Source: Sphagnum compactum
Lineage: Eukaryota; Bryophyta; Sphagnopsida; Sphagnales
NCBI GenBank assembly: GCA_965153455.1
Contig: OZ234494.1
Span: 14,632,001 to 14,696,000, forward strand
Direction: 5' to 3'
DNA: 64,000 bases
Below are positions 11,908-23,667 of this stretch, piece by piece. The notes under the pieces were generated by a model. The model was not told the DNA's origin. It was given only the letters and a program-made list of their open reading frames with translations, and did no database searches. Positions within the stretch are counted from its first letter, which is position 1. Each line of letters begins with the position of its first letter. The position numbers and the translations under genes are program-made.

Positions 11908-13562
11908 GTACACATTCACACTTAGAATTACATATTTTTGTGTGATAGCTTATCTCTCTAGTAACCACCTAGCCCTTTTTTTGGTTGTAATTGCTTTGCT
12001 TTTTAAAAAAAAATTCATAAGTTTTTTTTGTCATATTTAGCTTGCGAGAGTGGTTCACACTTAGTGTTAACTAGCCCATGCAAAATACTTAACATCCATT
12101 TCCAATAAGTATATTAAAAGATTTTTATGGTGGTAGGTTGCTATTTTCTATTATGGCCAAAACCATTGCATGTTGCATCTCTCCATCACAATTGCCTTCT
12201 TTTCATTTCCTTCTCTTTGCATCACCTTGAGCATGAATTTTGATTTTTACATGTTTTTTTTTTTTCAAATTTGAGCAGATCGATTCAAGAGCAATCAATT
12301 CTTTTGCAAGAAAGTTTGCCATCAAGTTGCTTCTAATTTGTAGCTTTGAATAAGAAATTTTTGGAATTATTTTCTAGTTCACAATTCCATCAATTTGTTA
12401 TTATAATAATATTAGCTTCATTTTCTCTCGTAGTATAAAAGTTTCATGATCATATTTTGCAACAACTTGCATGACCAATTCAAGGCCCACATAATTTGAG
12501 TCAAATTGTAAATTTTTAAAAACATAGGTCAAGCATCTAAAACCAACATGTTAGTTACGATTGGCACAAGGCTAAAACGATTATGGTCGCTCCTTCTAAT
12601 CTATGCTCAAGACCCAAATGGACCATTAATTTGCCCAAGCTACCGTGGAGACAATTGAAGCGATTGTAGAAGGTTAGTCTTCATCGTAAAAGCCCCTTTC
12701 CATGGATGAACTCCACTAGAAAAGTGTTAATATTTGCAAAGTCTAGAAAAAACAACTTAAGATTGGAACAAATGCTTTTGAGTTAGTTTTCGAATACGCA
12801 AATATTGTGACTTTTGCAAAATCGTTGATTGTCATTAAGTCGATAAGGAAAGAGTGCTTTTGATTTTCTTAATTAATTAATTAATGGATTAATTAATTAA
12901 TTTGTGGGGTTTGTCTAAAATGCAACTCTAGTTACTAGGTATTTGTCTTAACCCCCCCCCCCCCCCACCCCCAACCCCCCCAAACTTGCAAAAAGAAATA
13001 TTAATTTAGGAGCTATAGTTATACCCCTTTCCCATCCCCCAAAAATCCCTCTTCCTTTCCAAAATGGTTGAGATTTTTTTTTAAAAAAAAAATTCCCAAC
13101 ACCATATATATTGGGAACTTGAAAGTGTCAACGCACAATAAATAAGGGCTAAAGGCATAGGCAATAAATAAGGCCCCTCCCCTTCCTTCCTTCCCATTGG
13201 CTACTTTTTAGATGTCCACCAATGAGAGCCCTGGAATGATGGAACCCCAGCTCCCCTCCCTATGAGCCCCTAATTTTGACAAAACTTCCGTCAATAGGTA
13301 ATTTAGGTAATTACCAGGTGTTGGGCGGGTATCAACTTTGGAAAATAACAGCTGATACGGGTATCTATTATTAAATAATTTATTATTATTATTATATTAT
13401 ATGTATATTTATTTATTTATTTATTTATTTATTTTTCCAATACCAATCTGGTAGCCTACTGGCATTGGGTTTTATTAACTTTCATACCAGCATGGTCTTG
13501 TAACTAGGGTTGAAGGCTGATTTTTGGGTGGTATGTGCCGGGTATATATATACTAACCATAG
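11908..13562. other. Intergenic stretch, no gene recognised
   Basis: It contains a C15 tract (12952-12966), the palindromic AATTAATTAATTAAT stretch near 12870-12901 and (TTA)n/(TTTA)n at 13380-13435. The less AT-rich segment at 12540-12760 might be decayed coding or LTR sequence, but no family could be recognised on either strand. Confidence 0.5.
13380..13435. repeat. (TTA)n and (TTTA)n microsatellite
   Basis: A TTA array passes into an ATTT array with few interruptions. Confidence 0.95.
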
Positions 13563-13842
13563 CCTAGGGTCAGCTTTCACATTGAGAAGAGACAAATAAT
13601 TTTCAAATTTTCAATTATTTGAATGTTCAAATTTTAATTATTTCAATTTATTTATTTTTGACTTTATTAAAAATTTCCATGATCTACTATCATATTATTA
13701 TATGAGGAGTGAAATTATTCAAATTTTTTTATTCAAATTATAATGGGTTTTTCCACACTTTTCAGCTTCATATTTTCACCAAAATTCATTTTCATTATAT
13801 TTTTTAAGCACTATTTTTTAAAATGACGAAGCTGACCCTAGG
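13563..13842. mobile_element. MITE family A, copy 2
   Basis: The left terminus is CCTAGGGTCAGCTTTCACAT. The right terminus, read on the opposite strand from 13842, is CCTAGGGTCAGCTTCGTCAT. The first 15 bases of the inverted repeat are identical. The ~280-bp interior is AT-rich and non-coding. The right-end TTCGTCA resembles the internal TTTCGTCA of copy 1 near 749-757, which supports common origin. Confidence 0.7.
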
Positions 13843-15340
13843 GTAAGGTTAAAGTATCGACCTAGTATTGATTGAGAACGTTTTATAACCCTTCTATTAA
13901 ACTGGTAATTTACCTCAGGTCCTTACCGCCCCTACTAACCAGGAACTGACCTGAGGTATGCGTGTTGCCCTTCTAGTTACCAGGGTTCTAGCTTGGTACC
14001 CGCCCAACACTGGTTTGAATTTCGGATTCTTGGGGGGCATCATAGGCCCCCCCCCTCCTTGTTACGATTTTCATTATTCAAAGCCAAGGTAGGGTCTTAT
14101 TTTTAAATGTAAAAAAAAATCAAATTGTTTATTTTCATGAGCACCTACCTAGTCCTGAACTTTGGGGATATTTCTCATTTTTAGTTATATTTGACAAACC
14201 CCATATATAAATATATTACCTATCTCCCTTGATACCCCCCACCCCCACCCCCCAAAATAAACTTGGCTAAATCAGAAGAAAAAATATTTTGTGCTCATCA
14301 TCTTTGATTCCATGTGATGATTAGGTTCCCATGCTAACTAAATAAATCAATTATTCTCCCCACCCCTCCCCCCACAGATTTTCAGATGAGGTTCCCTAGA
14401 TTAGGCCACAAGATTAGTAGGCTAAAAATATGTTTATTGGACACCAGGTTCCAAGGTTTAGGTGAAAGATTAGCTAAAATTTGGGATGAGCTTATCTCCC
14501 TGAATTAGCTAAAAGAAAGATTAGCTAAATAATAAGCAAGTACCCATTAGAAACGTGTTTCACAATTTGGGTTTTAATTAGGACTTGAAAATTGGGAAGA
14601 AAAGAAAAAAATAGAGAATCCCCAAAACCCCCCCCCCCCTCTCTCCCCCTCCCCCAATTCTCCTAATAGGAAAACGGGCAGGTTTTCAAAATTTCCCCTA
14701 ATAGGATAACGGGCAGTTTTGGAAAAAAAAGAAGGCAACAGCAACCTATAACCGTTCTCTAGTTCTGCATGCAAAAACAACGAATGCGAAGTAGCCACCT
14801 GGCACGCCCTGGCAAGACAAGTGTTGTATTTGTAACCCTAGAGACTGGCAACGTTCCTAGGTACCTACCTACCTACCTACCTACTAGGGGAGCTACCTAG
14901 TGCCTAGTTACACGTAGGTCTGTCCCCTGGCATCAGAGGCCTTGCCAGGCGCCCCATTCACAGACACGCTACCCTAGGTACAATGATGATTACCTACGAG
15001 ACCTACATTATTACCACAAAAATCATTGTTTTTACCCCCCTTCCCCTACCCTTAGGTGCCAGTCAGTCTTTGGGGGGTGCTTTTGAAAGCACAAAGAAGC
15101 TACGAGGTAAGTTCACTCTCACGCTCCTTCTTTAATTAGTTACTCTTGTTTTTCCTCTTCTTCTTTTTTTACCGTTACCTGGTGATTGGGGAAAAAAAAC
15201 ATATATTACTACTTCGCTTTACTGTTACTTGGTGGTGGTAAAAAAAAACAATTACTCTTTGGTCCTTAAGACTCTTACCCAAAGGTCTGAAAACAAATTA
15301 TTATCCCTTTTATCGGCCTTGCCTACCAAAGGCCCTTAAG
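13843..15340. other. Intergenic stretch with C tracts and (CTAC)n
   Basis: It contains a C12 tract (14628-14639), several shorter C runs, and a (CTAC)n array at 14863-14885. Short frames on both strands are low complexity. No gene is supported. Confidence 0.6.
14863..14885. repeat. (CTAC)n microsatellite
   Basis: About five ACCT/CTAC units. Similar tetranucleotide runs recur near 25970-26030, 30210-30230, 51730-51820 and 61200-61350. Confidence 0.9.
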
Positions 15341-15630
15341 GATATTGTGTTTAGATTCATTATAGAGTATAGTAGCTTCATGGATTTTTGGGTCCTAAGT
15401 AATAATAATAGGTCTATTTTTATATGAGGATGTTTGAAAGATGATATTTTGGCTTGTGTTGGAACTTGAGATTAGTTAGAGGGTTATAATAATATCTTGA
15501 AGAAGGATTTTGGCATTTTTTTAAAAGATTTTTTTAAGGTTATATTTTTGTCATTTTCACAATTTTTCTTTTGTCTTGAGATGCTTTTTAATGTAAATGG
15601 CAAGGCCACAATGTGAGACACCCCTCGTTA
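15341..15630 (+). repeat. Dispersed repeat family C, copy 3
   Basis: It runs from GATATTGTGTTTAGATTCAT to AATGGCAAGGCCACAATGTG and ACACCCCTCGTT. The flank before it (CCTTGCCTACCAAAGGC) is also similar to the matching flank of copy 4 (CCTTGCCTACTACCAAGGC, opposite strand), so the true repeat may extend beyond the shared core. Confidence 0.85.
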
Positions 15631-16798
15631 TATAATAGGTATTTGGATGTTTACACAAACGAGCTTTTTATATGCTTTTAGATTTAGGGTTGTGTATAGA
15701 TTTCTGATAGAAACTAATGAACAATTTGAGTAAAGATTGAGTCTCTCTACTCTTGTTTGGTAGTCGAGTGATCAGAGTGAAGGGGCACTCACATTGGCAG
15801 TTTGGTATCTTGGCCTTTTCGTCCTAGGCCTCTTAGTGACCACATTAAGCCCAAAAAGTGTTAGATTTGAACTCAGAGGCCCCTGATTTAGTCTTTGCAT
15901 GAGGTATTTGTAAGATTTAGAAATAATTTAAATGAATTTTGGATATTTTTTACCATGACACCAATGTGAAGGTTCACCCAAGGTTTAATTGTTAGTTAGA
16001 GTCAATTTCCATGTGACCCAAGTAAGGTAAAGGAACCTATAGTTGCCATTCCGATGTATTATGCTATGGTAAGGTCTTGGTGTGCATGTCAGAGTGCAGC
16101 AATAATAGGGTTTTTCTTTGTGCAATGAAGCTTGCAATCATGCGGTTGATGGTAAAATGGTGAACTCAATTTTCATCAATCGTTTGTAGGTCACAAAATA
16201 AATTTCGCATACTTTATCATATTTGCATAGCACAAGATAAATCAGCCCATCACCAATTGCCTGCCTATGACTGAACACTTTGGCAAATCTTTCTCAATTT
16301 GTTCTCCATTTTGAGTGATTTAAAATGTTATAGGAGCACCTTCTCAAGCTATACAAATCAACTTTGAAATGCAAAGCCAAGGGACCAGCCACAAACGAGC
16401 TCTAAAGAAAATAGGTTTTTTTCAAATTGCAAAACACTTTCTTCTTTTTTTTTCATTTTGACCCTTCCTATTTTCAAACCTCATAACTTTCTTATTTTTT
16501 ATTCGTTTTAAACGATTTAAAGTGCTAGGAGCGCCACCTGAAGTTCTATAAATCATCTTTCGACTTTTATAGCAACAAAGCAACATACATACAAGGAATT
16601 TTTTTGGTGCTCGAAAATTGACCTTAGTAACATTTCATGGTTTGTGTTTTTGAGTTCTTCACCCCCTCTACTTTGGGGGGCCATACCTTTTTTTAATTTT
16701 ATTTTATTTTTGACAATTTTTAATGCACCAAATGCGTCAATAGAAGGGATTCAAGTTTTGTTTGGACACCAAAAACAATGGAGCCCTCCCCTTGGATC

Positions 16799-16892
16799 CA
16801 GCTTGCCCTGAGTGCTTAAGTGTTCAGTCACCGGTCGATTTACCCCAGCTTGCCCTGAGCACTTAAGTGTTCAGTCACCGGTCGATTTACCC
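16799..16892. repeat. 47-bp tandem duplication
   Basis: Two nearly identical copies of AGCTTGCCCTGAGTGCTTAA followed by GTGTTCAGTCACCGGTCGAT and TTACCCC. Only a TG/CA difference separates them, so the duplication is recent. It is less AT-rich than the surrounding sequence. Confidence 0.9.
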
Positions 16893-17079
16893 CAGTATCT
16901 TTACCATTCCGAGATCTCCTTGACAAAACTTTATTATTATAATTATTATTATTTCACATGGGTTAGTAAAAATAAGATTTCCTTGAAATTCCTGCACTTG
17001 AGGTGAGGAATAAAAAATGATAAGTAATTTGCACTACTTTCTCCTTTACTGTTACTCGGTTCTAGTAACTAGACGAAAA

Positions 17080-17275
17080 ATTTACTAGTAAAAAGTTACT
17101 TAGTTCTCTTCATTTCAGTTGGTAGTTAGGAATTATTCACCTAGTTCTTTTTTTACTTTTTAATTGGTAGTAGTACTATGTAGAAGGAAAAATCACTAGT
17201 AAAAAGTTACTTATTTCTCCTCACTTTCACTTGATAGTTAGGAATAATTTACCTACTTCTCTTTTTACTGTTACC
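17080..17275. repeat. Two-copy tandem repeat, period ~115-120 bp
   Basis: Both copies contain ACTAGTAAAAAGTTACTTA, then a TAGTTAGGAAT block and a CTTTTTACT block. Related fragments (ACTGTTACTTGGTGG-like) occur at 15170-15240, suggesting a once larger array. Confidence 0.7.
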
Positions 17276-17818
17276 TGGTGGGAGTAGTAATAAGGAGTTT
17301 ACTATTAAGTTCTCCCAATCCGTTAACTCTAGTTTAATGTGTATAGCTACCTACTACCTAGTACTTACTACTTACTACCTATATGCCGTGAAGTTTGGAG
17401 GAATCTTCTTACAGTAAGAACCTTATTTACATTCCCCCTTATTTTAGTGAAGTTTAGGTTTTTATAGGCCGGGGGGTCCCACAGTAGGCTCACTAGATTG
17501 GCTAGTTTTAGGCCTATATCGGGGATAGTTTCCGACCTACCTATTGGACCTACCAGACTGTTCGCGTCTCTAAGGGGCTTTCTTCTTCTTCTTCTTCTTT
17601 GTGGTTGCGAAGGAGGTGTTGTTTTGTCCTTTGTTTTTGAGAGCTCTCTGTCCTGTTTTCTCTCTCTCTCTCGTGCGCGTTCCTTTTTCCGTGTTCAGGG
17701 GATTGCTGTAGCCCTCTCTGTGTCGTGTCTATTGCCATTTTTCTTTTGGGGTCTTGGTAGTGTTTTGGTGAGGAGTTGTGTGCATTTGTGTGCGCACGTA
17801 CTTGACTGAGAAACTCTT

Positions 17819-17914
17819 ATGCTATATGTGATATTTTGTGTTTTTGCGAAGGAGACATTGGCAGAGACAGATCGAGGGAGAGACGGAGAGAGAAAGAAAG
17901 GAAGTCAGTATTGA
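17819..17914 (+). CDS. uORF 1 of the FLZ leader (31 codons)
   Basis: ATG to TGA, 31 residues beginning MLYVIFCVFAKETLAETDRG, then a basic tail. It could be translated only if the transcript starts upstream of 17819. No homologue is recognised. It is reported because it is the first ATG before the FLZ start within the GC-richer leader. Confidence 0.3.
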   Translation: MLYVIFCVFAKETLAETDRGRDGERKKGSQY

Positions 17915-17995
17915 CGGATTTTTGGTTGACTCCTCCGCGTGTTGTTGGAGAGTGTTTGTGTTTGTCTTTTGTTTGTGTAAGTGTCTTGATTTTGT

Positions 17996-18046
17996 ATGAA
18001 GAAGAAGCCTGCAAGACGGCTTGCATTTTCCGGATCTGGAAGGTAG
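17996..18046 (+). CDS. uORF 2 of the FLZ leader (16 codons)
   Basis: ATG to TAG, encoding MKKKPARRLAFSGSGR. It is in the same frame as the main FLZ start at 18227 but separated from it by stop codons. It may lie within a leader intron (GTAAGT at 17977). Function unknown. Confidence 0.3.
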   Translation: MKKKPARRLAFSGSGR

Positions 18047-18226
18047 TAGTGCTCCTCAAGTTTCTGTATTCGCCGATCTGTCCAGGCACAAAAACGATTG
18101 TCAGCACTGCTATCCAGGTCTGATCAACAAAGCTTCTAGAAGACGTACTACTTCTTCTTCTTCTTCTGCGAGAGGCCAAGGGCAAGCGCGAGAGAGGGAA
18201 AAACAACACGAGACACCGGAGCGAAC

Positions 18227-19550
18227 ATGACTGGAAAGAGACCTCGGACTCTGAGACGAACTTCCAGCGAGTCACTGATCGAGTCTGAATCCTCCTTAAC
18301 GCACGAGTGCTCGCCATTGTCAGAACATCATCCGAAAGAGAAGCTCAAACCGACGCTGCTGCTCAAGGAACCAGTCCAGGCTGCTGCACCGCCGAGATTG
18401 GTGATCGGTTTCAACCCGAAGCCGCTGCTGCTGCCGCCTGAGAGTAACAACAACGGCGGTAGTGGTAATGACAGCTTCAATTGCAATGCTGCTGCATGCT
18501 CCTCGAAGCCCTCCTCCTCTCCTGCCGCGGGCGGCGAAAGGTCACCTGTGCATCGATCAGGTCTGGAAAGCCTCCTTTCTACGCCACGGGAGAGGAAGGT
18601 AAGCAGCGATGGAGTCGGCTTGGCCATTGTGGCTGCCATGATGCACTCTTCTGTTCCTCGACAAGAAGAGCACAAAATCGCCAACATCGTGGATAGGAGA
18701 AACCAGCGTGAGCATCATCATCATGATGTCGCCATTGCAACAATCAAGATTGCTGAGCCCCCGATTCTCTCCTCCTCGCCGCACCGGCCGCACAAACCTT
18801 CTTGCTACACTGCCGCCGCTCCCGCTGCCCCACCATATCAACCACAGATACAGACTCAGTCCATCCCTATTCATGCTCCAGGAAGCTCCTCGAGTTCTTC
18901 TCGGCACAAGAGCAGCAGCAGCGGTCGTCCGTCGCAGCAACAGCACAGATCCTCAGGTGCTACTCAACCCTTGACTGGAGCTTACGGACAAGGCGGTGCT
19001 AGTGCAATGTTAGCGTGGTTGCGGCAAGCCGATCGGGAGCAAGGCGAACGCGATACCTTCTTGTTGCGAGCATCTCCGATCAAAAGCCAGGTTGCCGTTC
19101 ATGACGCCGCAGCAGCGGCTTGTCCAACTGTGCATTTCTTGGACGCTTGCTATTTCTGCAAAAGACATCTTGCCGATGGCAAGGACATCTACATGTACAG
19201 GTAGGTGCTCCATCATCATTCCTTGCACAAGCTTCTTTCTTCGCTGATGCGGAAGTTGCGTTGTTAGAAGAAGAAGAGATGGTAATGGAAGAAGTCGGCA
19301 TGATAGCAGCAGCTGTGAGAGAGTATCTCCTGTAAGTTAGTATTGAGCTTTTGTGCTGTTCTGTTTGTTTGCTGTACGCAGAGGCGATAAGGCGTTTTGT
19401 AGCACAGATTGTCGAACACAGCAAATCCTACTGGATGAGCGCCACGACAACTGTGCAGTTGCAGCTCTGAAGACAACAACAACCTCCGGAGCCTCGTCTC
19501 GCCGTAATCGTGGTGTGGCTGCTGCTGCCGGGACCGCTGCAGCTGCATAA
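18227..19550 (+). CDS. FLZ: FCS-like zinc finger (FLZ, formerly DUF581) protein
   Basis: Two coding exons, 18227-19200 and 19382-19550, joined by a GT-AG intron in phase 2, encode 380 residues. The start MTGKRPRTLRRTSSE has the basic N-terminus common in this family. The long middle is disordered, rich in Ser, His, Ala and Gln. The FLZ domain (about residues 304-346) spans the intron: FLDACYFCKRHL, then GDKAFCSTDCR. Zinc ligands are Cys308, Cys311, Cys331 and Cys335, with the FCS signature at 330-332. A poly-Ala tail ends the protein. FLZ proteins in land plants bind SnRK1 kinase subunits and act as adaptors in energy and stress signalling; that role is inferred from family. No other conserved domain is present. 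Two short uORFs upstream could limit translation. Confidence 0.94.
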
Positions 19551-20162
19551 AAGAAATAAACTCCAAGCAGCAGACTGTCAGTCGGTCAGGCAAGAGCGAA
19601 GGCATCAATCAACCCTAAGGGAAGAGCAGGAGCGACATAGAGAGCAGCCAGCAAGCAAGCCAGTGAGTGTTTTTGACGGGAAGTATACCTATGTTCCATT
19701 GTGATTATGTACAAAAAAAAAAGAGAAAAACAAAACTGTCTTCATCAGCAGCAGTGGCGGCTGCATCAACATCGAATCTCCAATCGGAAGAGAAGCTAAA
19801 GAGCCTCAATCCTTCTGGAGAATGAATAACAACAACAAGGTGGCCACTATCATGAAGACATGGTGATGTAGAGAGCTTGAGAGAGAATGGGTATTCTAGA
19901 ATGGAGTGGAAGGAAACAAAACTAATGGGTGTGTACAATGGGTACTGTAGATTCTTCTAGAGGGGATTGCAATCTCTGTCTTTTCAACAATGACAAGGGC
20001 CCTGCTCATGGCTAAGCTTTCTTGTATAAAGAGGGAGAGAGAGAGAGAAGAGCCATATCTTCTCTTGTCTTTACCATGCCTTGCCATTGCCACAAAAGCT
20101 GTGGCCTTGAAATAGTGATTTCAAGGAGATGTTGGTCGGTTCAGAGTTATGTTGAAGAGATG

Positions 20163-20184
20163 GAGAGAGAGAGAGAGAGAGAGA
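20163..20184. repeat. (GA)n microsatellite
   Basis: Eleven GA units downstream of the FLZ gene. Confidence 0.95.
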
Positions 20185-20861
20185 ACTTTTTTTGGGTCAT
20201 TTGCTTCTTGTATGAGGAAGAAGCAAGCGCATAAGGTCTCTGACATGGATGCAGGGCATCTGGTTGCTGCGGATTTTTTTTAAATTTTTTTTCTGTAGTC
20301 ACAAATGCAAAAGCAGGTTTGTAGTTATTTTCTTATGGTACATAAAAAACTCCAGAGCCTTTCTGGTGTCAATTATGTTATAAAAACCCAAAAATCAAAC
20401 AGTTCTCCCTTATTTCCAGATGCTGCTGAGGTTTACTTTGCTACACAGTATTCTAGGAGAACTCAGAGGTCTAGCAGCAAGAGAGACAGACACACACAGA
20501 GAGCTTTGCCAGTGTGACTGGTGATTGTGCAGGACAAAGTTTTTACTCCTGAAACAAAATTTGACTGTTTGTGGAGCTCTTTTTTTGGACACAGATTTGT
20601 TTGTTGGAAGCTTTTTCTTGAATGATGGAGCAAACTTGCCCAACCCCTTTGCTGGAAGGAATGCCTTGGTGTTCCTTTCCAGTGTGACTTTGCACACACA
20701 ACAGCTTCTTTTTGTTTCTTTGTGAGTGCAGTGTCAACTCTCTCATTCTGTGCCTTTTTGGATTGTTTGCAGTGTCTGTGTCCTCCTTTGATCTGCTGGA
20801 GATTCTGTTTGATCTTTCTCTGCCCCCCCTCTCTACCTCTGCCTCTTACACATGGAAGCAC

Positions 20862-20902
20862 CTCTCTCTCTCTCTCTCTCTCTCTCTGACACACACACAC
20901 AC
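20862..20902. repeat. Compound (CT)n/(AC)n microsatellite
   Basis: A CT array (20862-20887) passes directly into an AC array (20889-20902). Confidence 0.95.
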
Positions 20903-23644
20903 AGGCACACACAAACAGACAAGGACTCGGTCACCTGAATTTGGTTTGTTCTGAAGTTTCAAGTTGGGTTTTACACAGGTTCCAGCAGCAATGATACTAC
21001 CAAGTATTGATTTCAAGCTGAACTTCGTGTGCATAGGAGTGGGGTGCATTATAAGTGTAAGGAGAACAGGATATGCAATGATGTCGAAGAAAGCTTATGT
21101 GATGATATCAACATAAAATTTGTGTGTAACCTTATGAATATCAAACTTCATGTCTGCATCAGGACATTTAGGGTTATGATGTTAAAGACTGAAGAAGAAG
21201 AGAGGGACATAACCTGTCATCTTGAAAGTAAATTTCTCACATTTCTCTCATTTCTAGATCCGAATCCTAGCTTCTGTCCCTCCAATGCTTCTGCATTGGA
21301 AGTGTTGATCATAATTCACCCTTCAAATCTCCATGCTTCTTCTGTAATGTACAAATCGATGATTCTTGATTCACTTTCTCTCTCATTGCATAAAGATTGA
21401 TCTCCACAGGGATTTTGGCATGAATATTGCAATCAATATTTAGACTCCGTATTTGCATGATTTGAGTCTCTTCTTATTGTGCATCTCTGTGCATACGATG
21501 TTGATTTCCTGGCTCCTTGTAATGCTGCCCATGTCACAGATGTATATGATCAGGACTGGGGAGAAGCACTTGGATATGCCACAAACCATAGTCGTTGCAA
21601 AGAGAGGAAAGAAATTGATGGAAATCAAGTTGATGAGTTGAAGAATGAATTCGGGACACTCTCAAATGCTTTTTCTTATAGATGAGACTGTTGTTTCCCA
21701 ATGCAACAATGGAACTCTGAAACAAGGTTTGCAAAACCCAAGGACATTTATTGCAACGTTTGGTTTTTACTTTAAAATTGTGGGGGTGGGGAGAGAGGGT
21801 GCGGGGTCCCCTACCCTCCTCCTCCTCCTCCTCTTAAGTTTGTAAAAGGAAATTGTCAATTGGGTCCTTGTTGTTTTGTTGAGTCCTTTGTGCTAAGTTA
21901 GCTTCTGAAACAGGAATCATTCTACAAAGCTGAGTACAACTGCGGAGAGAGAGATGGTGGGGTCTTGTAATCTATATCATGTCATTTCAGCAATGATGAA
22001 ATGAATGGGTCCCCTCCAGCCCCCACCTCTCACTCTCACCAATGTCCTCTTTTGTGTAGTGGAAGAGAGAGAGAAGTAGAGAACCAAAGAAGAAGGAAGA
22101 AATCTTCCTTCCAGTTGCTGCAAAATCAAATAAGCATAAATTTAACTGGGGATCTGGTTTTTGATGCCCATTTTTCTAAACTGGGTCTAATCATGTGTCC
22201 ACCAGGTGGGTCAGTTTCTGTGCTCTCTCTCTCCCCTTTTCTTTCTAGATTTTACAAGTTAGAATTTTCTAGGTTATAGAAATTAGAAACTCCCAGACCC
22301 TTAAGTTAGACAAGTGTGTCATGGACAAAACTCTGAGGTTTCCTCAGGTTCTTTCCCTCCCCTCTTAACATAATGGATTTGATGAAATAGAGCTCTAAAC
22401 CTCATATGTGATCCCCTTCTACCAGTGTTAAATTTTTTTCTGAAACCATGTGATATAGTTACCTAATAGTATGAAAAAATGAATTTGATTCCCCCCCCCC
22501 CAAAAAAAAAAAAACAAAACAAAACAAAAAGCTAAAGAAAAAAAGCTAAGTCTCTAGTCTCCAAGCAGCTTTCTTTCACCCACATGTTGTTGGTTCCCAA
22601 GTGCAAAAAAGCAAAAACATATTAACCAAAGAATCCTAAATTGATGCAACAAAAAAAGTGTGTTTGGACCCCTATTGGAGAGGGCCAATAAACAAGAAAG
22701 GCTTTTTCTTTTTGCTTACTATTGCTTTTTGTTTGGGTGGGTCATTCACCACCTTCCAATGTGCCTGACTGAGCACACACTTTTGTCACCTTTTTTTATT
22801 CAGAGGTGCCAGAGAGAGAGAGGGAGAGAGAGAGTCCCCCACCACAAGCAAGAAGCTTTGCCAAGAAGACACAACCAGGAAGAGGAGCAAGACCCCACCA
22901 TCCCTATTGATGATGATGATTTAGCAAAGCACCTTTGTTGTTGGTCCCCCACCACCTCACCTCTGTGTTACTGAATGAATACAAGCAACAGGAATCTGGT
23001 TTTGTCTTTCATCAACAAAATGGGGTCTACCACACAACTCCTCCTCCTCACAAGCAAATTCAACATTATTTTGATCTGGAGTGCTCCTATGGAAAAATGG
23101 TGGGGAGGGAGTGAGGGAGGGAGGGAGGGAAGGGGGGGGCCCTAACCACAGGTCCCACATTCAATAGGAATCTGGAGTATGGGCCCCCTCCTCCCCAGGT
23201 CCCACCCTAAATAAGAGTACCTATCTGGAGTATGGCCCCCTTGCTCTCCTCCCCCCCCCCCCCTCCCAAATTCATTGCTTTCTGGACACTCTATATTTCT
23301 CTCCACTCCAAATTGAATTTTAAGTGAATTGGAACTTGTAGATCACTAATAAGGCCATTTTTTTCTTCTGCCCGTGAACCTGCCCTACGCTCTCAGAGTG
23401 TGGGCAGTGGGGTTCTTGGTCCCTCAGAACCCTAAAATCAAACCCTAAAATCCTGGTTAAACCCTGGTTAAGTTAAAGCGACAGTTAAGTTAGAGCAAAT
23501 AACTTACTGAACTTGTGTTGTTTGATTTTGGCCCTGGTTAAGTTAAAGTAACCGTTCCAAGCCCACTTTAGATTGTGTGTGGATGGGGACACTGAACTTG
23601 TTTAATTGCTTTTGAAGGTGGAGCCGGTAGAACCTTGTGCTCTT

Positions 23645-23667
23645 GCTGCCCGCCCAAGGCGGGCAGC
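23645..23667. repeat. GC-rich perfect hairpin
   Basis: GCTGCCCGCC at 23645-23654 and GGCGGGCAGC at 23658-23667 form a perfect 10-bp stem with a CAA loop. There is no following T-run and no nearby coding sequence, so no terminator or attenuator role is claimed. Confidence 0.9.

Larger units (their letters stand above)
15631..17490. other. Intergenic stretch with local duplications
   Basis: No gene is supported. It holds an exact-type 47-bp duplication (16799-16892), a diverged pair near 16315-16375 and 16505-16565 (GATTTAAAATGTTATAGGAG and GATTTAAAGTGCTAGGAG), and a two-copy repeat at 17080-17275. Confidence 0.55.
17491..18226 (+). promoter_or_regulatory. Promoter and 5' leader region of the FLZ gene
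   Basis: GC content rises here relative to the intergenic flank, and CTT, CT and GA tracts are common. Two ATG-initiated uORFs precede the main start (17819-17914 and 17996-18046). A strong donor-like GTAAGT at 17977 and acceptor-like CAG at 18083-18085 or 18115-18117 allow a leader intron that would remove the second uORF. The transcript start is not determinable from sequence. Confidence 0.5.
19551..22400 (+). other. 3' flank of the FLZ gene, probably including its 3' UTR
   Basis: No further conserved coding sequence follows the FLZ stop. The stretch keeps the less AT-rich character of the gene for about 2 kb and holds GA and CT/CA microsatellites. Frames of 100-150 codons on the minus strand near 20463-20912 are driven by these repeats. 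A long 3' UTR or an unannotated non-coding transcript is possible; sequence alone cannot decide. Confidence 0.4.

Noticed and set aside
15780-15890. Possible tRNA-like A box (GGTAGTCGAGTGATCAGAG) and B box (GATTTGAACTC).
   Set aside because: The boxes are too far apart for a tRNA, the B box is off consensus, and no T-arm stem forms.
18021-18230. Open frame overlapping the FLZ start as ATGA.
   Set aside because: Its first codon is TTG, not ATG, so it is not a credible uORF.
20463-20912. 149-codon open frame on - downstream of FLZ.
   Set aside because: It is largely the translation of the GA/CA microsatellite (Arg-Glu and Cys-Val repeats).
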